From NCBI GenBank assembly GCA_964036045.1, contig OZ038388.1:2117501-2181500 (forward strand): a DNA stretch of 64,000 nt, in the 5' to 3' direction. How positions within the stretch are numbered: position 1 is the stretch's first letter; the number at the start of each line of letters is the position of its first letter. A program made the translations under genes and the position numbers. Shown in pieces: positions 50,262-59,612 of the stretch. The stretch comes from Eutreptiella sp. 'Long Island Sound 2002' (lineage: Eukaryota > Euglenozoa > Euglenophyceae > Eutreptiales > Eutreptiaceae). The notes under the pieces are model-generated. The model worked only from the letters and a program-made list of their open reading frames with translations. It ran no database searches and was not told where the DNA came from.

Positions 50262-53200
50262 ATGGTGAATTGGCAGGAAGCGGGCAGGACGTGGCCGCGG
50301 CCCCACCCCCATGCAGCACGCCTGCTGCGTGGGTTGGTTTGGGACCAGCATTACCGCCACAGCAACCCCCAGTGCGAAGGGGGCATGCCCAGGAGCTTCG
50401 AGCTCCGCACGGACATCGCCCCCGACCGCCTGCAGGCCGTGGAGGACTGGCTGCGGGCGGAGGGGTACGAGTACCGCCACCAGCAGAGGCGCTGGAGGGC
50501 GTGGACCCGGCCGGACAGGCCCGGGGAAGGGCTGCGTCCCGACGGGATTGAGGAGGACGAGGAGCCCAACGCCTACCCATCGGGCGCCTCGATCAACGTC
50601 TCCCTGTGGGACGTGATCGAGAAGAAGTTCCCGGAACCGGGGAACGAGCGCAGGCTGCAGGGCAGCAGCAGCGCGTCTCCGGCGACGGAGAAGAGGTCCG
50701 CCGGGGACAAGAAGAGGGACCGGAGGTGGCGGGAGTACCAGGAGTCCCTGGCTGCCGAAGCCGCCCAAGGCGCCAAGGGCGGAACCCCAGCCCCCAGTCC
50801 CCAACGGCCCAATGGTGGACACCACCCCGGCTCCACCACCCTTGGCGACTACATCCAAGTCGCCAAGCAGACCCAGGCCAAACCCCGTCCGCTGCTCCTG
50901 AGGGCCCGGCAGGCCTCAGCAGGCCCCAGCAGCGACATCGAGTCGGCCCACCGCGGGAGGACGCCGGCCGACCAGGCCAGCTCCAGCAGCAGCGTCGCTC
51001 CCGAAAGGGACGTGGCGCGCGCCTGTGAGCGCGCCTGTGGGGTGCCCTGCAACCGTCGGGTTGCCCGGCAACGGGCCAAGCAGTACAGCGCTGCTGTGGA
51101 GGGCGCCGCCGGCATCGCCCAGGAGGAAGCTGCGCAGTGGGCGCATGGCATGGCCATCCACACCCAGACCGTGGCGGCCATTGCGGCTGGACTCACGGCC
51201 GTGGCCGCCCATGGGGTAGCGACTGCCCAGGTCAACGGTGAGTTGGCGGCAGCCGACGAGGAAGCCCGCCTGACGCAGGAGGCCATTGCCCGCAAGGAGG
51301 CCGAGGTGAAGGCGCTGGGGGAGGCGCTTGCCCAAGAGAGGGCAAAGAAGGAGGCGGAGGAAAGGGCCCACGCCGAAGCGACGGCTAAGGCCCATGAGGA
51401 TGCCGCCAAGAAGGAAGCCATCGAGGCCGCGCGACGGAAGGTCGCTGAAGAGAAGGCCAAGACGGAGGCGGAGCTGGCGGCGTTGGAGGCGCAGAAGGCG
51501 CAGCTGCTGCAGGCCCGGGAGACCGAGGCGGCTCGTGCTCGGGAAGAGGCCGAAGCGCGAGCTGCCGCAGCCACCGCCGCCGCAATGGAGGAGGCAGAGG
51601 CCAAACTCCGCCACGAGACTCCCCCGGGAGGATCGCGAGTGGAGACCCTTCGAAGGCTTTTCGAAGGGGACGCCTCCTCCAGGATGAAGCTGGATGAGGC
51701 AGACACGGGCAGCAGTGGGAGCGGTAGCACCACCGCCCGTCGACGGAGGAAGGGCAAGGGGAAGACCCCCGAGAGGCCGCGGAGGCCAGCGGGTGGGCAC
51801 CCCCACGACAGTGACCCCTTCTTCACCGCCAGTGACGGGGATGAACGAGGCCGTCGACATCGCCAAGTGGTGGCTTGGACGGGCGGAAGTGGCGGAGACG
51901 TCCCCATGGAAGGTGAGGATGAGGATCCCCCTCCTTCCTACCGGAGCTCCGAGTCCTCCGTGACCGAGACGCCCAGGTGGGGCGACATGGACGAGGATGA
52001 CGACATGGACTTCGGCATCACGAGGAGGCGCCCATCCTCGGACCCACCGAGGCGACCCGGCGGAGACCCACCGGGACCCCCTGGCGGAGGACCTTCAGGA
52101 CCCCCTGGAGGACGCCCACCAAGTGGACCCCCTGGAGGCGGACCACCGGGCGGGGGAGGACCCCCTGGACCGGGCGGACCCGGCGGAGGCCCTCCTGGAG
52201 GACCCCCTGGGGACCCCAGCGACCCACCAGGGAACGGTGTCCCGGACGCCACCTGGCGGTGGATTGTCTACCTCCGCAGGAGAGTCCAGTTGCTCGAGCT
52301 GGAGGTAGACACGGGCAAGAGCGAGATGGCTCGCATCTCCACGGTCGCCGCGCGCGCGCAGAAGGACTTGGACATCGCCAGGGCCGAGACCAAGTCGCTG
52401 ACCAACGTCGTCAGCGGCCTGCAGGAGAGGCTGGATGCGCTGGAAGCCCGTGGGAGAGTCGGCAGCGACCACCCACCCCTGGAGCCTGGCTCGTCGGACG
52501 ACGGCTGGGGACCCGGACCAGGTCCAGGCAGACCCCACGCCCCCGGCGGAGCCCCCAGGAGTCGCCCCAGCGCCAGTGCCCCCTCTCTCTCCGCCCCCTC
52601 TCACCACAGCGCGGGCCGCCGCAACGAGCGCGTGCCGCCCGGCAGTGGCAGTGAGGAATGGCGCGATGAGTGGCTCAGCGCGGACTACCACAACCGCCGT
52701 GCTCCACCGCGGACGCCTGTACGCCCCCGACGCCCGCCACCAGCCCCGGCGCCAATCCCCAGGGCTGGAGGACGTTATGGTGGACTCAGGGATGAGGTCC
52801 CCAGAGGAGACGTGGAGTGGGATGTCGGTGAAGGTGAGGACCTGGACCTGGACCTGGACCTGGAGGAGTTCGACATCAGCCCGCCGCGTGGTGTACGACG
52901 GGAGGCCGCTGAACGCAGCCGCCGGCGCCGTGAGGAGGATGCGTACATGGATGCAGTACGGCGTGAACACTTCGGTTCAGCGTACGTGGAGGAACCGCGG
53001 CGTAGCCACAGGGATTCCATGGAGGAGATGGACGTGGCGGCCGTGGGAGTCCGTGGGCGAGGCCGATGGGAACCTCGGTCGACCTCGCGGCCGGCGTTCA
53101 TGGTCTCTAAGGCCGCGGACGCCGCCGTGTGGGAAGACTTGAAGGACATCAAGCCCCCCATGTACGACGGCAACCCCCTCAACCTCGACCGCTTCTTGGA

Positions 53201-54590
53201 GAAGCTGGACGATTGGGGGCTGGCCGTCACTGAAGACCAACCTCCCGCGGATGCGGAGAGATATGTCTTCAAACGGTTCAGGTACCGCCTGCCGGAAGTG
53301 CTCGGCGAGCTATACTTCGTGGCGACCAAGGAGGGGAAAATCAAGACCCTCAAGGACGCCAAGAAGTGGCTCAACGAGCAGGAGCGGGTGGACGCTCCGC
53401 AGGTGGCTGCCAAGCGCTGGAAGTCCATCAAGCTTGAGCATGATGGACGGGAGATCCGCCTACGGGAATGGCGTGACTTCCGAGGGAAATACACCCTCTT
53501 CCGCCGCAACGTGGAGGATTGGAACGAGGGTGACGAGCAGGCTCGCCTGCTCTCCATGCTACCGGAAGCATGGATCAAGAGGGTCACCAAGGAGGAATCC
53601 AAGAGGGCCAAGTCCAACCACACGGTCAAGATGATGCTCCCCAAGGAGTATCATACGAACGTGGTGAGTTGGGCGAAGAAGAACGTGGCCCGGGATGTCA
53701 AACGGCACTCCCTGCGGAACGCTCTTCTCATCACCGTCTCGGGCGATCGCGAGAAGACCGCGATTTGGCGCCTTGACGACTGTGAGTTGAGCGGCCAGAC
53801 CATCCGTCTGCAGCCCATCCCGGCGCGGATGAGCTGCGACGAGATCCTGGAGTGGGTTGGCGAGGAAGTACTCAAGGAGTACCGAAACCTCCACCACACC
53901 CGCGGGTTGAGGCCCGGCGACCGCGAAGTCAACTACGTTGGCGAGGGGCCTGGCGGGGAATCTGCCATGGACCCAGCGGGAGCCGGCGGCGATGAGACTC
54001 TCGTCGACGATGACGACGACGATGAGCCCGCCGAAATGGCCGTGTGTGCCTTCGTGGCCAAGAACCTGAGCGCGGGGACCAAGCCAGCAAACTGGAAGCC
54101 CCTGCAGCCAGGTTGGAAGAAGCAGGAGAAGAGGGACCCTCGCCGTATTGGCGACCCTCCGCTGTCCTTTGGGGAGTTCGTACGAGCTCACCCGCAGGGC
54201 TGTTTCGTGTGTTATGGGAGGAAGAAAGGCTTCAACCATGACCACCGAACATGCCCCGTCCACAAGGCCGACACGGAGGCTTACAAGAAGGCGCACGGGT
54301 CGAAGAAGCGTGCGCCCGCGGGTATCCGGGAAACCAAGATGGAGGTGGACAAGGACGAGCTGGCCAAGCTGATGTCGTCGGTGGGAACCGAGTTGGCCAA
54401 GGAGATCCAGGAGATCAAGCGGAACTGGGTCCCCAGGTCGGACAACAAGAACAAGGAGAACAACCAGAATGACCAGAACAAGGACAAGGACAAGAAGGGT
54501 AAAGGAGGAGGTAAAGGGGGAAGGAAGAAAGGCGTCAACGACGTTGAGGCCGAGGAGAACACCCCCTCTTCCACAACCGACGCCCCCTAG
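50262..54590 (+). CDS. Gag of Ty3/gypsy element B (very large)
   Basis: First ATG in the frame at 50262; 1,442 codons, TAG at 54588. This is several times the usual gypsy Gag length. In order: charged N-terminal region; long Ala/Glu/Lys coiled coil at about residues 300-455; a collagen-like Pro/Gly stretch (GPPGG repeats) at about 595-655; a second coiled coil at about 670-735; acidic and Arg-rich patches; capsid-like core at about 955-1210 (IKPPMYDGNPLNLDRFLEKL, ERVDAPQVAAKRWKSIK); knuckle-like CFVCYGRKKGFNHDHRTC at about 1314-1331; a Lys/Asn/Gly-rich tail for nucleic-acid binding. The core and knuckle match Gag of element A; the long N-terminal part does not. Confidence 0.8.
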   Translation: MVNWQEAGRTWPRPHPHAARLLRGLVWDQHYRHSNPQCEGGMPRSFELRTDIAPDRLQAVEDWLRAEGYEYRHQQRRWRAWTRPDRPGEGLRPDGIEEDEEPNAYPSGASINVSLWDVIEKKFPEPGNERRLQGSSSASPATEKRSAGDKKRDRRWREYQESLAAEAAQGAKGGTPAPSPQRPNGGHHPGSTTLGDYIQVAKQTQAKPRPLLLRARQASAGPSSDIESAHRGRTPADQASSSSSVAPERDVARACERACGVPCNRRVARQRAKQYSAAVEGAAGIAQEEAAQWAHGMAIHTQTVAAIAAGLTAVAAHGVATAQVNGELAAADEEARLTQEAIARKEAEVKALGEALAQERAKKEAEERAHAEATAKAHEDAAKKEAIEAARRKVAEEKAKTEAELAALEAQKAQLLQARETEAARAREEAEARAAAATAAAMEEAEAKLRHETPPGGSRVETLRRLFEGDASSRMKLDEADTGSSGSGSTTARRRRKGKGKTPERPRRPAGGHPHDSDPFFTASDGDERGRRHRQVVAWTGGSGGDVPMEGEDEDPPPSYRSSESSVTETPRWGDMDEDDDMDFGITRRRPSSDPPRRPGGDPPGPPGGGPSGPPGGRPPSGPPGGGPPGGGGPPGPGGPGGGPPGGPPGDPSDPPGNGVPDATWRWIVYLRRRVQLLELEVDTGKSEMARISTVAARAQKDLDIARAETKSLTNVVSGLQERLDALEARGRVGSDHPPLEPGSSDDGWGPGPGPGRPHAPGGAPRSRPSASAPSLSAPSHHSAGRRNERVPPGSGSEEWRDEWLSADYHNRRAPPRTPVRPRRPPPAPAPIPRAGGRYGGLRDEVPRGDVEWDVGEGEDLDLDLDLEEFDISPPRGVRREAAERSRRRREEDAYMDAVRREHFGSAYVEEPRRSHRDSMEEMDVAAVGVRGRGRWEPRSTSRPAFMVSKAADAAVWEDLKDIKPPMYDGNPLNLDRFLEKLDDWGLAVTEDQPPADAERYVFKRFRYRLPEVLGELYFVATKEGKIKTLKDAKKWLNEQERVDAPQVAAKRWKSIKLEHDGREIRLREWRDFRGKYTLFRRNVEDWNEGDEQARLLSMLPEAWIKRVTKEESKRAKSNHTVKMMLPKEYHTNVVSWAKKNVARDVKRHSLRNALLITVSGDREKTAIWRLDDCELSGQTIRLQPIPARMSCDEILEWVGEEVLKEYRNLHHTRGLRPGDREVNYVGEGPGGESAMDPAGAGGDETLVDDDDDDEPAEMAVCAFVAKNLSAGTKPANWKPLQPGWKKQEKRDPRRIGDPPLSFGEFVRAHPQGCFVCYGRKKGFNHDHRTCPVHKADTEAYKKAHGSKKRAPAGIRETKMEVDKDELAKLMSSVGTELAKEIQEIKRNWVPRSDNKNKENNQNDQNKDKDKKGKGGGKGGRKKGVNDVEAEENTPSSTTDAP
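54588..54590 (+). promoter_or_regulatory. In-frame UAG between gag and pol, element B (probable readthrough site)
   Basis: TAG CGG AGC CCC. Upstream and downstream frames are the same and the downstream frame runs on for 1,673 codons. A stop followed by CGG is a context known for programmed readthrough in some RNA viruses (there usually UGA CGG). Element A has TAG AGG AGC CCC at the same place. Confidence 0.6.
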
Positions 54591-57500
54591 CGGAGCCCCT
54601 GCAGCCAAGGGCCCCAGCTAGGGCGGTCGCAGGATGGTGACGTGGGAAGCGCCGATCCATCCCAGTCGGGAGTCTATAAGCACAAGGGGACTGCCGCGGG
54701 CGGAAGGCCCGGTCTGGCGCCCAGTCGCGGAGGCGGGGTGAGGGCAAGTGAAGGCACGAACCCTTGCACCCGTCCGTCCTTCGCGACCAAGAACGTGTTT
54801 GATGTACTACAGGATCTATCCGAGAGTATCGGAGGATCACCCGGACCGCAGCTGGATGCTGCAGATGGGCAGCCTGAGCCCATTGTCCACGACCTGCACC
54901 AGTCGCTTGTGGAGCTTCTGGAACGGCCGGAGATCCTGAGTTTGCACGCCGTGCGCCGTGTCGGTCGCGAGCGGCAGTTGCATCTTAAGGTCCGTGCCCT
55001 ATGCGGAGAAGTGGAAAAGGTTTTCGACGTGTTGGTCGACACGGGAGCTCAAGTCAGCTTGGTCAAGGCTGGCCTACTTCCACCAGAGTGTCTGACCGAC
55101 AGTCGGAAGCCTGTCAGGCTGAAGGTGGCGAACGGCCAGTACATGGTGGGAGGCACGAAGGAAGCGGCCATTGGGCTGCAGTTCGTGAACCATCGTGAAC
55201 TGAGCCGCCCAGACCTCGGCAAGGAAATCCTCCTGCACGGTAGCTTCTACGAGGCCGAGATGGACTGGGACATGATCGTTGGGTACGACTTCATGATGGA
55301 GACGGACTCCGGCGTCCTCCCGGCCCAGGCTTCCATGACCCTGTACCAGGACGACCAACTCTCGTGGCTTTCGTCACCTGAGCACCATGTGGAATGCCAA
55401 TGGATCCACCCCGAACGCAATCAGCTCGAAGTGGCCGCGCTGGACACTGAGCCAACTGGTCCTGCAAACCAGGAGTACGGCGTAAGGCCGGAAGTGGCGA
55501 GCCGAGTTGTCGCGGACTTGGGAGCGTCGGATCTGGCCCTGGATGCGTTCTCTTCAGGAACCTCCGCCCATCTGCGGGTATGTGAGAAGTACTGGAGCGC
55601 CCAGGACTCCGCGTGGAAGAAGCACTGGGGTCCGCATCAGGGATTGATGTGGATCCATTGCCCCCGTTGGGACATTCCAAGAGCGATAGCGAAGATTCGC
55701 AAGGACCGCTCCAAGGCAGTGCTGGTTGTTCCTATGGGATGCACCGAGGAGGAAAGTACCCGACATTGGGTAGCCTCATTGACCAACATGACCTTGAACA
55801 AGGTCGTCCTACCGGCTGGAGAGAGTGTCCATCAGGACGCTAAGGGACAGCCCATGCCACCCCAGAGATGGCCAACAGAATTCCACTATGTGGATGGGGG
55901 CCTTGATCAGGCCGACACCACGGACTTCGTGTGTGTCAACCGCATCATAGCAGAGCCATGGCGGCAATGCTTTGCGGTTCCCCCTGTTGACATCGAAGAA
56001 TCGGACTCCGAAGACCCCCTCACTGAAGAGGAGTGGGATCTGGTTCAGGGGTATATGGATCAGCCCTTTCACGACTGGGGAAACCAGCGTGAGGGCAAAG
56101 GCCAGGACAAAGCCTGGTGGGAAGTGGACTCAATCGTCTCCGGTTCCTATGACGGGAATACCTTCGTGCAGAGGGTGCTGGATCACATGTCCAGCCAAGA
56201 CGAGCCGCCTGGCGGTAACCCACCCACCTACGGCGATCTGTTCCGAGGCAAGACCAGAGATGGCCCTTTGGGCCACCTGGGAAGACCACCTGAGCCGAAA
56301 GCGAGCGGGGTCGCTACCCCTCAAGTAAGCTCCGTGGTTCAAGTGCCCGGAAAAGCCAAGGCGGAGTCCGATGACTGCCCCAAGATCCAGGCATTAAGGG
56401 CCAGGCTGAAGCAGAAGTATGGTGATACCTTCTTCAGCGGCAAGCCTGTGTTTCCCCCACCGGTGCGTGGACCGTATGGCGAGGCCAAGATACGACTGAA
56501 GCAGGACCCCCGTGTGTATCGTCACCGGGAGTTTGCCCTGAGGGGCGAGAGGAAAGAGGCCATGGAGAAGATCCTCCGTGACTTCATCCAGAGAGGCTGG
56601 CTTGAGCCGTGCCACTCCGAGTGGGCCTCTCCCTGCTTCGTCGTCCCCAAGAAGGTTGCCGGTGAGTGGCGGCTCGTGGTCGATTACCGCAGCCTGAACG
56701 CCCAAACGCAGCATGACAGCTATACGCTGCCCCTCATTGAGGACATGCTGCAAAAGCAACACCGGCGGAGGATCTTCACGGTGATTGACCTGAAACATGG
56801 TTATCATCAGATGCCTCTCGCCGAGGAGTCCCGTGCCTGCACAGCCATGAGCACCCCACTTGGACCTCTCCAGTGGAAGGTGATGCCTATGGGCGTTACC
56901 AACGGCAATGCGGCTTTTCAGCGGATGCTGGAGAACCTGCTTGAGCCGGTGCGCGACTGTGCGGACCCCTTCGTGGACGACGTGATCATCGCGTCCGGGG
57001 ACCCCAGCATGAGCTACGAGGAGCTCCTGGAGGCACACGAGAGGGACGTCACTCGAGTGCTGGACCTTCTGGTTCGGCACAAACTCACGGGCAGCAGTGA
57101 CAAGGCCACCATTGCGGTAAGCGAGGTGGTCTTCGCTGGCCACGTAGTTGGGAACGGGCAGCGAAAGCCCATACCTGGCAAGGTGGCTGCGATTGAGCAC
57201 TGGGAAAAGCCCAAAACGGTCTCTGAGCTACGGGCGTACTTGGGGTTCTGCAATTACTACTCGGGGTATATCAAAATGTATGCCGAGTATGCAGCCCCCA
57301 TGACGACCATGCTCAAGGGCAACCGAGAGGAGACCAAGAAGGGGTCCAAGAAGGCTCTGGTCTGGACTGAAGAGTCTGACCGTGCCTTTGAGGGGATGAA
57401 GCAGGCGCTGCTATCCGCAGTGGGTCTGCACCTCGTGGATCCCGACCGAGGGTTCGTCCTGCGCACCGACGCTTCCGACTACGCCATTGGGGCTGTGTTG

Positions 57501-59612
57501 GAGCAAGTGCTTGACGATGGGAGGCACGTGCCCGTGGCCTTCTGGAGCCGAGTCCTGGCGGAAGGCCAGAGACGGACGTGGACGCCCCGTGAAAAGGAGG
57601 CGTATGCCATCGTCATGGCTCTCAGGAAATGGGCTGGGTACATAGCCCTCCATCCCGTCACCGTCTGCACCGACCATCAGAGTCTGCAGTCGTGGCACAA
57701 GGAGCACGTGGACACCCCCTCAGGTCCCGCCTCCCGACGGGCAAGATGGCACGAGACCTTGGCCAAGTTCGACCTTACGGTTGTTTATATTCCTGGAAAG
57801 GATAACACCGTGGCGGACTGTCTCAGTAGGTGGGCCTATCCCGCCAGCAAGGGCATGCAGGATATCTCTGCCCATGGCGATGAGGCTGAGACCGCTGAAG
57901 CCAAGAGGATCATTGAAATGGAGCGCCTGATGGAGGAGGAGGGTGCCAAATGCTTCGTCGTCATGGCCGCAGATGCCCCCCTCGCATCGAGGGTGAGCGG
58001 AACGGTCAGTGTACTCGCCCCTGTGGGTGCCGCGGGCGGAAGGCCCGGTCCGGCACCCCCTGTAGGAGTGGAGTCCGACAAGCACCTCTTCCCAGAGTCT
58101 TGCCTCCAGGACGACTGGACCGACGATTACGCCAAGTCTGAGGCCTTTGCGGCCGAGTATAGGGCTGTGACCGACCCTGACGACGGGCAGAAGTGGCCAA
58201 AGGGGCTGACTGAGGAAGATGGCAAGCTCTACCGGAATGGTAAGCTGCTAGTCCCAGAGTCCCGGGTGCTCGAGCTGTGTGAAGCTTGGCACCACCACAT
58301 GCTGCACCCAGGGGTCAAGAAGCAAGCTCTTGACATGCAGCGTCGGTTCGAGATCGACCATATCGTTCTCTACACCGCCATCAAGAAGGTCAGGAAGGGT
58401 TGCTCGGTCTGTCAGGCCTGCAATCCCGACAACCGGAACGTCAAGGGGGAACCCCAATGGACCCCGGTTCCTGATCAGCCCATGGAGAGCGTGGCCATGG
58501 ACGTCTTCTCCATGCCCGAAGTGCACATTGGCAAGGAGACCTTTGACTGTGTGGTTCTCTGTGTGGACCGCCACAGCGGCTACGTTGTAGCCGTTCCGGC
58601 ACGCAAAAAGGGGTTGCTTGCCAAGGAGGTGGCAGTCATGATGATTCGTCATTGGCTGACCGTCTTTGACATCCCCCGCACCATTTGCAGTGACCGAGGG
58701 CCCCAGTTTACTGGTGGCTGGTTCAAGGCCATGTGTTCCCTGATGGGAATACGGCACGCCAAGAGCGTCGCCTATCTCAGCCGGTCTAACGGCCGTGCTG
58801 AAGTGGCTGGACGGCAGCTGTTCGAGAAGCTGCGCAAGATCCACATCACCAATCCACGGCGGAACTGGTTCGAGGAGATGTGGCCTGCTCTGAAGGCCCA
58901 TCATGACACCCCCACTCCGGGCGGTTTGTCCCCTCACCAGATTCTGTTTGGCAGGGACCCCCTGGGTAGGGGACTTCCCTTGTCTGGTGATGGCATGGCT
59001 ATGGATGCCAAGGAGTTCTTCGCGCGGCAAGAGCAAACGGCGCAGGACATCCGCCAGCAGCTTGAGAAGGAGCATGCTGAGCGTCAGAGGTCCGCCCCGA
59101 GCTCGACAGCTCAGAAGTTCAGGGTGGGAGACCCGGTGTGGGTGATCAGACCCCGCCCCATGGGCACCCACCGCACCAAGACCTGGTTCACACCCGGCGA
59201 GGTGGTCCGCAGGATTGGTGAGGACACCTACCGCATCAAGGTGGGTCACGGACAGTTCCGGGAGCGCCACGAGAGTCAACTCCGTGTGCGGGAACCCGAC
59301 CTCCGTGGCCGTCATGTGTCCCTGGACTACGCCAAACATGAGGCCGATTCGGACGACGACTATGCTGAGCAGGACGACTATACTGTCGAGAAGATCCTGG
59401 CTCAGCGTCCGAAGGCCTCGGCACCCGGAGGTCTGGAGTTCAAGGTTCGTTGGCGAGGCTATGGGCCGTCCCACGACACCTGGGAACCCGTCTCCTCGTT
59501 TGTGCCGCGGGTCAATACTCCCTTCATGGAGTACATCCGCAAGCACAAGACCAAGATCCACGTTTCGGACTTGGCAGCACTCACCCGGGCGATTGCAGCC
59601 AGGGGTGCCTGA
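54591..59612 (+). CDS. Pol of Ty3/gypsy element B: PR-RT-RNase H-integrase-chromodomain
   Basis: 1,673 codons in the gag frame after UAG; it ends TGA. Residues counted from 54591: aspartic protease with Asp150 in VLVDTGAQVSLV; reverse transcriptase at about 640-880, catalytic FVDD with Asp796 and Asp797; RNase H at about 955-1075 (RTDASDYAIGAVLEQ); integrase with a zinc-binding HHHMLHPG...CSVCQAC near 1233-1275 and catalytic Asp1304, Asp1368 and Glu1404, the last two separated by 35 residues (D-35-E); C-terminal strand region (VGDPVWVIRPRPMG); chromodomain at about 1595-1660 (VEKILAQR...FKVRWRGYGPSHDTWEP). The chromodomain usually directs integration to chromatin with particular histone marks. 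No frame break or lost catalytic residue is seen. Confidence 0.9.
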   Translation, partial: RSPCSQGPQLGRSQDGDVGSADPSQSGVYKHKGTAAGGRPGLAPSRGGGVRASEGTNPCTRPSFATKNVFDVLQDLSESIGGSPGPQLDAADGQPEPIVHDLHQSLVELLERPEILSLHAVRRVGRERQLHLKVRALCGEVEKVFDVLVDTGAQVSLVKAGLLPPECLTDSRKPVRLKVANGQYMVGGTKEAAIGLQFVNHRELSRPDLGKEILLHGSFYEAEMDWDMIVGYDFMMETDSGVLPAQASMTLYQDDQLSWLSSPEHHVECQWIHPERNQLEVAALDTEPTGPANQEYGVRPEVASRVVADLGASDLALDAFSSGTSAHLRVCEKYWSAQDSAWKKHWGPHQGLMWIHCPRWDIPRAIAKIRKDRSKAVLVVPMGCTEEESTRHWVASLTNMTLNKVVLPAGESVHQDAKGQPMPPQRWPTEFHYVDGGLDQADTTDFVCVNRIIAEPWRQCFAVPPVDIEESDSEDPLTEEEWDLVQGYMDQPFHDWGNQREGKGQDKAWWEVDSIVSGSYDGNTFVQRVLDHMSSQDEPPGGNPPTYGDLFRGKTRDGPLGHLGRPPEPKASGVATPQVSSVVQVPGKAKAESDDCPKIQALRARLKQKYGDTFFSGKPVFPPPVRGPYGEAKIRLKQDPRVYRHREFALRGERKEAMEKILRDFIQRGWLEPCHSEWASPCFVVPKKVAGEWRLVVDYRSLNAQTQHDSYTLPLIEDMLQKQHRRRIFTVIDLKHGYHQMPLAEESRACTAMSTPLGPLQWKVMPMGVTNGNAAFQRMLENLLEPVRDCADPFVDDVIIASGDPSMSYEELLEAHERDVTRVLDLLVRHKLTGSSDKATIAVSEVVFAGHVVGNGQRKPIPGKVAAIEHWEKPKTVSELRAYLGFCNYYSGYIKMYAEYAAPMTTMLKGNREETKKGSKKALVWTEESDRAFEGMKQALLSAVGLHLVDPDRGFVLRTDASDYAIGAVLEQVLDDGRHVPVAFWSRVLAEGQRRTWTPREKEAYAIVMALRKWAGYIALHPVTVCTDHQSLQSWHKEHVDTPSGPASRRARWHETLAKFDLTVVYIPGKDNTVADCLSRWAYPASKGMQDISAHGDEAETAEAKRIIEMERLMEEEGAKCFVVMAADAPLASRVSGTVSVLAPVGAAGGRPGPAPPVGVESDKHLFPESCLQDDWTDDYAKSEAFAAEYRAVTDPDDGQKWPKGLTEEDGKLYRNGKLLVPESRVLELCEAWHHHMLHPGVKKQALDMQRRFEIDHIVLYTAIKKVRKGCSVCQACNPDNRNVKGEPQWTPVPDQPMESVAMDVFSMPEVHIGKETFDCVVLCVDRHSGYVVAVPARKKGLLAKEVAVMMIRHWLTVFDIPRTICSDRGPQFTGGWFKAMCSLMGIRHAKSVAYLSRSNGRAEVAGRQLFEKLRKIHITNPRRNWFEEMWPALKAHHDTPTPGGLSPHQILFGRDPLGRGLPLSGDGMAMDAKEFFARQEQTAQDIRQQLEKEHAERQRSAPSSTAQKFRVGDPVWVIRPRPMGTHRTKTWFTPGEVVRRIGEDTYRIKVGHGQFRERHESQLRVREPDLRGRHVSLDYAKHEADSDDDYAEQDDYTVEKILAQRPKASAPGGLEFKVRWRGYGPSHDTWEPVSSFVPRVNTPFMEYIRKHKTKIHVSDLAALTRAIAARGA

